Below, piece after piece: positions 13,501 to 21,179 of a stretch of 27,180 bases of DNA. A program made the translations under genes and the position numbers. The DNA is taken from assembly GCA_964448245.1 (NCBI GenBank), contig CAYUWF010000021.1, forward strand, positions 1-27,180, read 5' to 3'. Position 1 is the first letter of the stretch; each line of letters starts with the position of its first letter. The DNA comes from DATEVL01 sp964448245 (GTDB lineage Bacteria > Chloroflexota > Anaerolineae > Anaerolineales > E44-bin32). Below the pieces are notes generated by a model. It did not search any database. It was not told where the DNA came from and saw only the letters and a program-made list of their open reading frames with translations.

Positions 13501-14898
13501 CTACGGCACTTGCCAGTCGCGGCCGAGCACGACCACGAGGTCCACCGGCGCATCGGGGTAGGTCTGGTTCAGGATCTGACTCTCTTCCAGCCCGAGCAGC
13601 GAGGCCAGGTACTTGACCGTGTAGGGGAAGCGGTCGCTGTAGACGATGACGCGTGAGATCTCGTAGTCGAGGCGGTCGGCATTGCCGACCTCGACCACCT
13701 GCAATCCCTGATCCGTCAGGTAGTCGGAGGTCTGCGTCGCCAGCCCTTCGATGCCCGACCCGTTGCGGACGGCCAGACGTGCGCCCTCCTGCCGGGCGCC
13801 CTCAGCCGGGTCTTGCGCCTCGACCGATGGGCCGACGGCGCTGGTGTTGGTGAAGATTTCGTCGCGCAGCTGGCGAATGCGATCCGGCACGGGCTTGAGC
13901 ACCTGCGCCCCATCCGGAAGCGTTTGGAGGATGACCATCTCCGGCGGCGCGATCACGCCGCGCTGGATCGATTTCTTGTCGAGTTGAGCCGCCAGCAGCA
14001 TGATCGATATCATTTGATCGAAGGCAAGGTTGGTGCGGACGCCCTCGGCCAGCTCTTGATACAAGGCCGGGGCGCGCGTGACGAGGGTCGGGATCATGCC
14101 GAGTTCCAGGATCTGGCCGCGCACCGACAACACCACCTGCTGCTGGCGCTGCGCCCGGTCGAAATCGCCGCCCTCCGTCTTGCGCGCCCGGGCGTAGGCC
14201 AGGGTTTCGGGGCCGTCCAATAGGTAGGCCTTCGCTTCCAACCAGCGGCTCTGCCGTCCGAGCGGCGAGATCTTGACTCGTTCGGGCACCAGGATTTCGA
14301 TCCCGCCGATCTCATCGATCATCCGCTCGAAGGCCGAGAACTCGATCACGGCGTAGTAGTCCACCGGTACGCCGAGGACGTTCTCGACGGTTTTCATCGC
14401 CAGCTCCGGCCCGCCGCCGGGGAGGTTGTAGCTCTCGCCCAGGAAGTAGGCGGTGTTGATCCGGTTGTGTTCGAAGCCCGGGATCTCGACCCATAGGTCG
14501 CGCGGGATGGAGAGCATGCCGGCCGTGCGCGCCACCGGGTCGAGGGTGAGGAGCATCATCGAGTCGGTGTGCGGTGCGTCGCTGCCGGACGCCCAGTCCC
14601 GGTAGTCGAGGCCCATGACCAGGACGGTGATGCGATCGCTGCCGTTCCACGGAACGGCCGTGGCTTCGGCCGCCAGCGGGACGGCCGTCTGCCCCGGCGC
14701 GGCGGTGGGAGCGCTTCCGCTGAACTGGAACGGGGTGGGGCCGGTGCCGGTCCAGGCCGCCGCCAGATCGCGCACAGCGCGGTAGACAAGATACCCGGAG
14801 AGGAGGGCGCCGACGGTAAACGCCGCCGCCAGCCCCCACACCGCCCAACTGGGAATGCCGCCGCGCGGGCGTGCCGCACGCTGAGTCGTCACTGGCAT
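13501..14898 (-). CDS. LCP (LytR-CpsA-Psr) family cell-wall polymer ligase with LytR_C domain
   Basis: 465-aa extracytoplasmic enzyme that attaches an undecaprenyl-linked glycopolymer to the cell wall or a comparable acceptor. A short cytoplasmic N-terminus and one membrane helix (~17-38) are followed by a Pro/Thr/Ala linker. The LCP domain (~85-265) shows ITVLVMGLDYR, APHTDSMMLLTLDP, AGMLSIPRDLWVEIPG, HNRINTAYFLG, AMKTVENVLGVPVDYYAVI and GPETLAYARARKTEGGDFDRAQRQQ, with the expected Asp and Arg residues. A LytR_C domain closes the protein (~365-460: RLAVRNGSGIEGLATQTSDYL, DLVVVLGRDW). The ATG at 14898 is preferred to 15006, which lies inside the ABC-F gene. GAAAGAGAG precedes it, an extended -10 lies ~26 bases upstream and an intrinsic terminator follows, so it forms its own transcription unit. 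Confidence 0.93.
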   Translation of the reverse strand: MPVTTQRAARPRGGIPSWAVWGLAAAFTVGALLSGYLVYRAVRDLAAAWTGTGPTPFQFSGSAPTAAPGQTAVPLAAEATAVPWNGSDRITVLVMGLDYRDWASGSDAPHTDSMMLLTLDPVARTAGMLSIPRDLWVEIPGFEHNRINTAYFLGESYNLPGGGPELAMKTVENVLGVPVDYYAVIEFSAFERMIDEIGGIEILVPERVKISPLGRQSRWLEAKAYLLDGPETLAYARARKTEGGDFDRAQRQQQVVLSVRGQILELGMIPTLVTRAPALYQELAEGVRTNLAFDQMISIMLLAAQLDKKSIQRGVIAPPEMVILQTLPDGAQVLKPVPDRIRQLRDEIFTNTSAVGPSVEAQDPAEGARQEGARLAVRNGSGIEGLATQTSDYLTDQGLQVVEVGNADRLDYEISRVIVYSDRFPYTVKYLASLLGLEESQILNQTYPDAPVDLVVVLGRDWQVP

Positions 14899-14923
14899 CT
14901 CTCTTTCGGCCTCAAAGCGGCGG

Positions 14924-14932
14924 ATTATATCA
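14924..14932 (-). promoter_or_regulatory. Extended -10 promoter of the LCP gene
   Basis: TGATATAAT is read on the minus strand (TG, one base, perfect TATAAT at 14929-14924). This is an extended -10 that needs little -35 help, and none is seen. It overlaps the stop codon end of the upstream ABC-F gene (ends 14930) and puts the start of transcription near 14917. Confidence 0.6.
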
Positions 14933-16822
14933 CGCCGGTTTCTCGCCGCCGGCGGCCTCTGCCCACTTCTCGAGCAGCATCTCCAACTCTTGTTCGCGCT
15001 GCGCATACTCGACGCCCAGCGCCGTCACCAACGCCGCGTCGCTCCGCGCCAGATCCATCTGGTTGGCCAGCGCCGCCAGGGTCTGCTCCAGTTTGTCGAT
15101 GCGCGCCTCCAGCGCCGCCAGGTCTTTCTCCCGCCGGCCGGTCCGCGCAACCGCCGGCGTACCCGGGGAGGCCTTCGCCGCCGGCGCCGGCGCGGGCCGC
15201 CCCGCCTCCCTGGCAGCGAGATACTCGGTCAGCGAGCCACGGAACACCTCCAACGCGGCTTCGCTGGGCGAGATGACCCACACCTGCGTCGCCAGCGCCC
15301 GCGCCAGATAGCGGTCGTGCGTCGCCAGCAGGATCGTCTCGGGAAAACCGGCCAACGATTCCTGCAAGGACTCCTGCGCCGGCAGATCGAGATTGTTGGT
15401 GGGTTCGTCGAGCAACAGCAGGTTGGCGCCGCCCAGGCTCAGCCGCGCCAGGGCCAGACGCCGCCGTTCGCCGCCGCTGAGCCGCTCGACGGTCTTCTCC
15501 GCATCATCCGCCAGACCAAAGCGCGCCAGCCACGAGCGGGCGGCGGTTTCCTTCAGATCGCCGGACGCCTGCTGCAGACTACCCAGCACGGTGTCGGCCG
15601 GGCGAAGCTCGCTTTCCGTTTGCGAAAGGTACCCCGGCCGAACGGCGGCGCCTAGCAGCACGCTGCCCGACAGCGCCGGCGACTCGCCCAGCAGCGTCCG
15701 CAGCAGGCTGGTCTTGCCGGCTCCGTTCGGTCCCAGGACGGCGACGCATTCGCCCCGCATCAGCGAAAGGTCCGGGACGGCGAAAAGCGCTGCGCCTCCC
15801 CCCGGATGCGCGATCACCAGCCCGGTCGTTTCCAGGATCTTCTCGCTGCCGCGGGAGCTCCCCTCCAGCCTGATCTGCGGACGGGTCCTGGCCACCGGTC
15901 GATCCAGGGCTTCGTCTTTCATGAAGCGTTCGAGCCGCGTGCGGCGCCCCTTCGCCTGGCGCGTGTTCTGGCCGGCGATGTTGCGCCGGATGTAATCTTG
16001 CTCATGCTGCAGGTGTTCCTGTTGAGCCTGATAGCGGCGGGATTGCTCCAGGCGGCGGTCGGCGCGCTGTCGAACGTAAGCCGAATAGTTCCCGGGGTAG
16101 ACCGACAGGCCCTGCGGCGACAACTCCCCCACCGTCCCGGCGACTCGATCGAGAAAGAAACGGTCATGCGAGACGACCAGCGCCGCGCCCGGCCAATCCC
16201 GCAGCCAGGACTCGAGCCATTCGATGGCGTCCAGGTCGAGGTGATTCGTCGGTTCGTCGAGGAGCAACAGGCCCGGGTCTTCGAGCAACAGGCGTGCCAA
16301 GGCCAGTCGCGTTCGCTCACCACCCGAGAGGTCAGCCAGCTGGCGCTCCCACAGCGCTGGACCCAGACCGAGGCCGCGCAGGACCTGGCGCGTGCGCCCG
16401 GCGTAGGCGTATCCACCCTCGCGCTCGAAGGTCTCCTGGAGTGGGCCGTAGGAGGCCAGGGCCTCCTCGGTGCGGCGCGGGTCGGCCATGGCCGCCTCCA
16501 GGCGAGCGAGTTCGCCTTCCGTCCGCCGCAGATCGCTGAACGCCTCCAGACCGTACTCCCAGACACTCGTCCGGGAGTCGGCCGCCGGCCGCGTCCCGCC
16601 GTCCTGCCGCAGGTAGCCAATGCGCAGACCGCGGGCGCGTTGAATCCGCCCGTGGTCCGGCCGTTCCTCACCGGCCAGCAGGGCCAGCAGCGTCGACTTG
16701 CCGACGCCGTTCGCCCCGACCAGCGCAGTGCGGCTTTGATGCGCCAGCGCCAGGCTGATGCCCTGCAGCACATCCTGCGCGCCATAACTCTTCGCCAGAT
16801 CGGTCGCCGTCAACAAAGACAT
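14930..16822 (-). CDS. ABC-F family ATPase (Uup/EttA-type ribosome-associated)
   Basis: 630-aa soluble twin-ATPase that acts on the ribosome rather than transporting. ABC domain 1 has Walker A GANGVGKS (36-43), signature LSGGERTRLALARLLL and Walker B LLLLDEPTNHLDLDAIEWLE. The ABC_tran_Xtn linker has SRRYQAQQEHLQHEQDYIRR then NTRQAKGRRTRLERF. Domain 2 has GPNGAGKTS, LSGGERRRLALARLSL and LLLLDEPTNNLDLPAQESL. A C-terminal Ala-rich linker and coiled coil (LAALEARIDKLEQTLAALA) resemble the Uup/ABC_tran_CTD. No membrane segments are present. The ATG at 16822 is chosen over 16948 because it starts the first strand (MSLLTATDLAKSYG) and has GAGG ~7 bases upstream. Housekeeping and antibiotic-protection ABC-F subtypes cannot be separated by eye. 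Confidence 0.93.
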   Translation of the reverse strand: MSLLTATDLAKSYGAQDVLQGISLALAHQSRTALVGANGVGKSTLLALLAGEERPDHGRIQRARGLRIGYLRQDGGTRPAADSRTSVWEYGLEAFSDLRRTEGELARLEAAMADPRRTEEALASYGPLQETFEREGGYAYAGRTRQVLRGLGLGPALWERQLADLSGGERTRLALARLLLEDPGLLLLDEPTNHLDLDAIEWLESWLRDWPGAALVVSHDRFFLDRVAGTVGELSPQGLSVYPGNYSAYVRQRADRRLEQSRRYQAQQEHLQHEQDYIRRNIAGQNTRQAKGRRTRLERFMKDEALDRPVARTRPQIRLEGSSRGSEKILETTGLVIAHPGGGAALFAVPDLSLMRGECVAVLGPNGAGKTSLLRTLLGESPALSGSVLLGAAVRPGYLSQTESELRPADTVLGSLQQASGDLKETAARSWLARFGLADDAEKTVERLSGGERRRLALARLSLGGANLLLLDEPTNNLDLPAQESLQESLAGFPETILLATHDRYLARALATQVWVISPSEAALEVFRGSLTEYLAAREAGRPAPAPAAKASPGTPAVARTGRREKDLAALEARIDKLEQTLAALANQMDLARSDAALVTALGVEYAQREQELEMLLEKWAEAAGGEKPA

Positions 16823-16837
16823 CGGATCCTCGGGCGC

Positions 16838-16843
16838 ATTATA
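16838..16843 (-). promoter_or_regulatory. -10 box (TATAAT) of the ABC-F gene
   Basis: Perfect TATAAT on the minus strand, 16 bases upstream of the ATG at 16822, so the leader would be about 10 nt and contain only the GAGG site. No -35 better than 2/6 is visible at 17 bp. Confidence 0.5.
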
Positions 16844-16900
16844 GCGATCGATGGAACGCGGCAGAATCACGGCACGCCTGGGGAGGCGCGGCGGCTGGAC

Positions 16901-16906
16901 TATAAT
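16901..16906 (+). promoter_or_regulatory. -10 box (TATAAT) of the small membrane protein/selA unit
   Basis: Perfect TATAAT on the plus strand, predicting a start near 16913, about 23 bases before the GTG at 16936. Together with 16838-16843 it makes a divergent promoter pair in a 113-bp gap. No -35 is recognisable. Confidence 0.5.
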
Positions 16907-16935
16907 GCCCAACACCGCCCGGATCGTATCCACGC

Positions 16936-17331
16936 GTGTCTGGTTCATCCTTCGCCCCTTACCGTAGCCTGATGATCGCTGCGGCGCTGCTCGCCGTCAT
17001 CGGCTGCATCGGCCTGATCCTGCTGGGGGCCGCGACGTTTCCGACGATCGGGCCGCGCTGGTTGGGCTTCGCTTTCCTGACGACGGCCGCCACGGGCACG
17101 GCGCTGCCGTTCGTCTGGGTGCTCCATTGGCGCTTCGACCGCGCCACGGCCCCGGCCTCGGTGCTGCTGCGCCAGGGCCTGCTTGTCGGGCTGTACGCGT
17201 CGCTGTGCGCCTGGCTGCTGATCAATCGTTCCCTCAGTCTCGGCCTGGCGCTCGCCATCGCCCTCGGCTTCGGGCTCATCGAAGGCCTGATCCGCTTGAT
17301 CGAAGGCAGCCGCTGGAGGCCGGGCCGGTGA
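16936..17331 (+). CDS. Small four-helix integral membrane protein, unknown function
   Basis: 131 aa, not recognised as any named family. Four hydrophobic segments are visible: ~11-33 (SLMIAAALLAVIGCIGLILL), ~41-62 (WLGFAFLTTAATGTALPFVWV), ~78-96 (LLRQGLLVGLYASLCAWLL) and ~101-122 (SLGLALAIALGFGLIEGLI), with short polar loops and a basic C-terminus (SRWRPGR). The layout (paired hairpins, Arg after helix 2) is consistent with a small inner-membrane protein. The GTG start at 16936 has no clear Shine-Dalgarno; an internal ATG at 16972 would remove the first 12 residues. Its stop overlaps the GTG start of selA (GTGA), so the two are translationally coupled, but that does not by itself imply a selenium-related role. 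Confidence 0.75.
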   Translation: MSGSSFAPYRSLMIAAALLAVIGCIGLILLGAATFPTIGPRWLGFAFLTTAATGTALPFVWVLHWRFDRATAPASVLLRQGLLVGLYASLCAWLLINRSLSLGLALAIALGFGLIEGLIRLIEGSRWRPGR

Positions 17332-18664
17332 GTCTGCGGGACCTGCCCTCGATCGACGGGCTGCTGCAAAGCGAGGCCGGCGCCGGCCTGCAGTCCGAGT
17401 TCGGGCGGGCTTTGGCGGTCGAAGCGCTGCGCCATGAAGTCGATCGAGCGCGCGCCGCCATTCGTCAGGGCCTGGCGCCCCCGGCGGCGCCGGATCTGGT
17501 CGACGGCGCCCGGCGCCGGCTGACGGTGCAGCTCACCTCCACCCTGCAACCCGTCATCAACGCCACTGGCGTCATCCTGCATACCAACCTCGGGCGGGCC
17601 GTCCTCAGCGAAGACGCCCGACTGGCAATGCTGGCCGCCGCCGCCGCCTACACCACCCTCGAGTACGACCTGGCCCGCGGCGACCGCGGCCGCCGCGAGG
17701 ACCACCTGGAGCCGCTGCTGTGTCATGTCACCGGGGCCGAGGCGGCGCTGGTGGTCAACAACAACGCCGCCGCCGTGCTGTTGGCCCTCACCGCCCTCGC
17801 CCGGCGCAAGGAAGTCGTCATCAGCCGCTCGCAGCTCATCGAGATCGGCGGCGGTTTCCGCATCCCCGAAGTCCTGACGCAGTCCGGCGCCAAGCTGGTC
17901 GAGGTCGGAACGACCAACCGGACCCATCCCCGCGACTACGAGGCCGCCCTCGGGCCGAAAACGGCACTGCTGCTGCGGGCACATACCTCCAACTTCAAGC
18001 TGGTCGGATTCACCGCAATCCCCAGCCTGGCCGAATTAGTCGAACTGGGGCGTGGAGCTGGCGTGCCGGTGGTCGACGACCTCGGCTCTGGCGCGCTGCT
18101 CGACACACAGGCCTTCGGACTCGGCCACGAGCCGACGGTGCAAGAATCCGTCCAGGCCGGCGCGGCGCTGGTAACCTTCTCGGGGGACAAGCTGCTCGGT
18201 GGTCCGCAGGCCGGGATCGTCGTCGGCCAGCGGGCGCTGGTCGAAAAGCTGGCACGGCATCCGCTGGCCCGAGCCGTGCGCGCCGACAAGGTGGCGTTAG
18301 CCGGCCTGCATGCCACCCTCCTTCATTACGCGCGGGGCGAAGCGGTGCGGCAGGTTCCCGTGTGGACGATGATCGCCCTGGGCGAGGGCGACATCCAACG
18401 GCGCGCCGAAGGCTGGGCGGCGGACCTCGGCTGGGGGACGGTATTGCCGGGGCGCTCCACCATCGGCGGCGGGAGTCTTCCGGAAGAGACCCTGCCGACC
18501 TGGGTGCTCGCCCTGGAAGCCGACCACGTGAACCAGCTGTCGGCCGACCTGCGCCAGTCGACCCCGCCCGTCATCGCCCGCGTCGAGTCCGACCGCGTGC
18601 TGCTCGACCCGCGCACGGTGCTGCCCGAGCAGGATGCCGCTTTGCTGACGGCGCTTCGGCATGC
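17328..18664 (+). CDS. selA: L-seryl-tRNA(Sec) selenium transferase SelA (C-terminus lost in gap)
   Basis: PLP enzyme that converts seryl-tRNA(Sec) to selenocysteinyl-tRNA(Sec) using selenophosphate. About 445 residues are visible of a family length near 460. The N-terminal domain starts LRDLPSIDGLL. The core shows PVINATGVILHTNLGRA, YDLARGDRGRREDH, VVNNNAAAVLLALTAL, SRSQLIEIGGGFRIPE, EVGTTNRTH, VVDDLGSGAL and TFSGDKLLGGPQAG, where K288 is the PLP lysine. LPGRSTIGGGSLPEETLP is also diagnostic. The GTG start at 17328 overlaps the previous stop. The reading frame is open into the N run at 18665. selB, selC and selD are not in the visible sequence; selB often follows selA and could be lost in the gap. 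Confidence 0.95.
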
Positions 18665-18764
18665 NNNNNNNNNNNNNNNNNNNNNNNNNNNNNNNNNNNN
18701 NNNNNNNNNNNNNNNNNNNNNNNNNNNNNNNNNNNNNNNNNNNNNNNNNNNNNNNNNNNNNNNN
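18665..18764. other. Scaffold gap: 100 N of unknown true length
   Basis: Exactly 100 consecutive N, the conventional placeholder for an unsized join. It removes the last ~15 residues of SelA, any following gene and the first base of the M24 peptidase start codon. Adjacency of the genes on either side is therefore not proven. Confidence 0.95.
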
Positions 18765-20065
18765 TGAAGGAAGACTTGGATCGCTACCTGGAAGAATCCG
18801 GCCTCGACGGCCTGTTGGTGCTGGGCCCGGTCTCCCACAATCCGGCGATGGCCTACTTCACCGGCCGGGTGCACGTCGGCTGGGGCGCTCTGGCCCTGCC
18901 GCGCGGCGCCCCGGCCGCGCTCTATGCCATCGATATGGAACGGGACGAAGTCGCTCGCGCCGGCCTGCGGCATGGGATCCTGGATTGGGCTTCGTACGCC
19001 CATGAGGCCGGAGGAGACCCGCTGGAAGCGATGGCCATCGCGCTGGAGCGGATCCTGCGCGAGAGCAACCTGGTAGGTCGCATCCAGGTCGCCGGGCGGG
19101 TCGACGCCGGCGATACCCTCGAGGATTTCCGCCGGCTCCTGCGGCGGCTGCCCGGCCTGACGGTTGTCGGCTTCGACAAGGCGACCTCGCCCCTTCAACG
19201 GGCGCGGGCGACGAAGGACCTCCAGGAGGTTGAGCGAATCCGCCGCATGGGCGCGATCACGATCGAGGTCGTCGGCCGGGTGGCCGACTTCCTCGCGTCG
19301 CACGAGGCACGCCGGGGCGTCCTGGTCGATCGCCTGGGGCGGCCGCTGACGATCGGCGAGGTCAAGCGGTGCATCGACCTATGGCTTGCTCAACTCGGGG
19401 CGGAGAACCCGGAGGGAACAATCTTCGCCATCGGGCGCGACGCCGGCGTGCCCCACAACACCGGCGCCAATAACATGCCCATCCCGATCGGCCAGCCGAT
19501 CATCTTCGACATCTTCCCGTGTGAGGCCGGCAGCGGCTACTTCTACGACTTCACCCGCACCTGGTGCCTCGGCCACGCGCCCGACCCCGTGGCCGCCGCC
19601 CACGCCGAAGTCGTCGCGGCCTATCAGCTGGCCCTGCGCCAGGCGGTCCCCGGCGCCGACTGCGGCGAAGTGCAGCGCGCCGTCTGCGAGTTCTTCGAGG
19701 CGCGGGGACATGCGACGGTGCTGACCGACCCGCACACCCGCGAAGGCTACGTCCATTCGGCGGGGCACGGCCTCGGCCTGGAGATCCACGAGCACCCCAA
19801 CTTCCGGCTGGTGGACGGGCCGCCCGACCGCCTCACCGTCGGGCACGTCGTGACGATCGAGCCCGGGCTATACTATCCGGAGCGTGGGCTGGGGGTCCGG
19901 GTCGAGGACACGGTCTGGATCAGCCCCGACGGGCCGCAGATCCTGGCTCCCTACCCGATGGACCTCGTCCTGCCCCTGCGGCGGAGCAAGCGTGCCCCAG
20001 CGAACACCTCCCGAACGAAAAACACGAAGTCGCGGGCCGTCCGCCCAAAAGCGCGCGCCGGCTGA
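18764..20065 (+). CDS. M24-family metallopeptidase (Xaa-Pro aminopeptidase/dipeptidase type)
   Basis: Cytoplasmic pita-bread-fold peptidase that probably cleaves Xaa-Pro bonds. The first readable bases are TG followed by AAG GAA GAC, i.e. a start codon NTG whose first base is the last N. The protein then reads KEDLDRYLEESGLDGLLVLG, a typical N-terminus, giving 433 aa. The N-terminal creatinase-like domain (~1-150) precedes the catalytic domain. The five metal ligands are all present: D249 (IFDIFP), D262 (FYDFTRTW), H335 (SAGHGLGLEIHEHP), E366 (TIEPGLYYPE) and E381 (VRVEDTVWI). The substrate His is in VPHNTGANN. The last ~28 residues (SKRAPANTSRTKNTKSRAV) are a basic tail that lies in DNA shared with the start of tsaD. 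Confidence 0.9.
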   Translation, partial: XKEDLDRYLEESGLDGLLVLGPVSHNPAMAYFTGRVHVGWGALALPRGAPAALYAIDMERDEVARAGLRHGILDWASYAHEAGGDPLEAMAIALERILRESNLVGRIQVAGRVDAGDTLEDFRRLLRRLPGLTVVGFDKATSPLQRARATKDLQEVERIRRMGAITIEVVGRVADFLASHEARRGVLVDRLGRPLTIGEVKRCIDLWLAQLGAENPEGTIFAIGRDAGVPHNTGANNMPIPIGQPIIFDIFPCEAGSGYFYDFTRTWCLGHAPDPVAAAHAEVVAAYQLALRQAVPGADCGEVQRAVCEFFEARGHATVLTDPHTREGYVHSAGHGLGLEIHEHPNFRLVDGPPDRLTVGHVVTIEPGLYYPERGLGVRVEDTVWISPDGPQILAPYPMDLVLPLRRSKRAPANTSRTKNTKSRAVRPKARAG

Positions 20066-21134
20066 GGCTCCGGCGCCTGCGCCGACGCCGGCCGCGCGCT
20101 CCAAGGCGACCCGCCTGCTGGGGATCGAAACCTCCTGCGATGAGACGGCAGCGGCCGTCGTCGAGGACGGCCGCCACATCGCCTCCAACGTCGTCGCCTC
20201 CCAGGTGGGCGTCCATGCCAAGTACGGCGGCGTGTTTCCCGAAATCGCCTCGCGCATGCACATCGAGGCGATCCTGCCCGTGGTGCAGGAAGCGCTGACC
20301 CAGGCACATATCGGTCTGGAAGGGATCGACGCCATTGCCGTGACGCGCGGGCCGGGGCTGGCCGGGTCGCTGGTCGTCGGCCTGAACTACGCCAAGGGCC
20401 TGGCGCTCTCGCGCGGGCTGCCGCTGCTCGGCATCAACCACCTCGAAGCTCACCTGTACTCGATCTGGCTGGTGGAAGAGGAACCGGAGCCGTCGTTCCC
20501 GCTGCTCGGGCTGATCGTTTCGGGCGGCCACACCGAACTCGTGTTGATGCTCGGCCACCTGCAGTACCAGCGCCTCGGCGGGACGCTGGACGACGCCGCC
20601 GGGGAGGCCTTCGACAAGGTTGCGCGCCTGCTCGGCCTGGGGTACCCCGGAGGCCCGGCGATCCAGCAGGAGGCGCGCCAGGGGAATCCGAAAGCCTACC
20701 GTTTCCCGCGGGCCTGGATGGAGGGGACCTGGGATTTCTCTTTTAGCGGTCTGAAGACGGCGGTCTTGCGTGAAGTGCGCGCCTTGCAGCCGGAGGTCCG
20801 TGCCGGGATCGAGCCGCCCGCCGCGGGGCTTCCGACGGGGGATCTGGCAGCATCTTTTCAGGCAGCCGTGGTCGAAGTGTTGGTGGAGAAGACGGTGGCG
20901 GCCGCCGAAACTTTCGAGGCCCGGACGATTCTGGTGGCCGGAGGGGTCTCGGCCAATCAGGCGCTGCGCCAGAGCCTGGCGGCGCGCAGCCCGGTCCCCG
21001 CCCGGTTTCCGCCGCTGTCGTTATGCACCGACAACGCGGCGATGATCGCCGCCGCCGGCCACCTCCGCTTTATGGCCGGCCAACGCGACGCACTCGATAT
21101 CGACGTCCTGCCGAGCTGGCCCCTAAATTCGTAG
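19992..21134 (+). CDS. tsaD: tRNA N6-adenosine threonylcarbamoyltransferase TsaD
   Basis: Transfers threonylcarbamoyl to A37 of ANN-decoding tRNAs (t6A) with TsaB/TsaE. Motifs: GIETSCDETAAAVVEDG, VFPEIASRMH, VTRGPGLAGSLVVGLNYAKG, the metal site INHLEAHLYS (H150, H154), GLIVSGGHTELV, GTLDDAAGEAFDKVARLLGLGYPGGPAI, FSFSGLKTAVLR, VAGGVSANQALR and CTDNAAMIAAAG. The nearest usable start upstream of the core is GTG at 19992, which adds an Ala/Pro/Arg-rich extension of ~42 residues before TRLLGIETS and overlaps the M24 gene by 74 bp. No ATG, GTG or TTG lies closer in frame. tsaB and tsaE are not in the window. A hairpin terminator follows the stop within 20 bp. Confidence 0.95.
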   Translation: MPQRTPPERKTRSRGPSAQKRAPAEAPAPAPTPAARSKATRLLGIETSCDETAAAVVEDGRHIASNVVASQVGVHAKYGGVFPEIASRMHIEAILPVVQEALTQAHIGLEGIDAIAVTRGPGLAGSLVVGLNYAKGLALSRGLPLLGINHLEAHLYSIWLVEEEPEPSFPLLGLIVSGGHTELVLMLGHLQYQRLGGTLDDAAGEAFDKVARLLGLGYPGGPAIQQEARQGNPKAYRFPRAWMEGTWDFSFSGLKTAVLREVRALQPEVRAGIEPPAAGLPTGDLAASFQAAVVEVLVEKTVAAAETFEARTILVAGGVSANQALRQSLAARSPVPARFPPLSLCTDNAAMIAAAGHLRFMAGQRDALDIDVLPSWPLNS

Positions 21135-21140
21135 TGAACC

Positions 21141-21176
21141 AGAAACCGGGTTTCTGCAAGAAACTCGGTTTCTTTC
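21141..21176 (+). terminator. Hairpin terminator between convergent tsaD and response-regulator genes
   Basis: AGAAACCGGGTTTCT (21141-21155) and AGAAACTCGGTTTCT (21159-21173) pair over 15 bp with one mismatch and a 3-nt loop GCA, followed by TTCTGATT. Each arm is itself nearly palindromic, so it could also act on the opposite strand. It lies 6 bp past the tsaD stop and 4 bp before the other gene's stop. Confidence 0.7.
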
Positions 21177-21179
21177 TGA

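Noticed and set aside
15806..16972. 388-codon plus-strand open frame opposite the ABC-F gene
   Set aside because: Shadow of a high-GC gene; the minus strand encodes complete Walker A, signature and Walker B motifs twice.
18665..18764. Fusion of SelA and the M24 peptidase across the N run (a single open frame appears to cross it)
   Set aside because: The N stretch is an arbitrary 100-base placeholder, the two proteins are in different frames, and the peptidase has its own NTG start at the gap edge.
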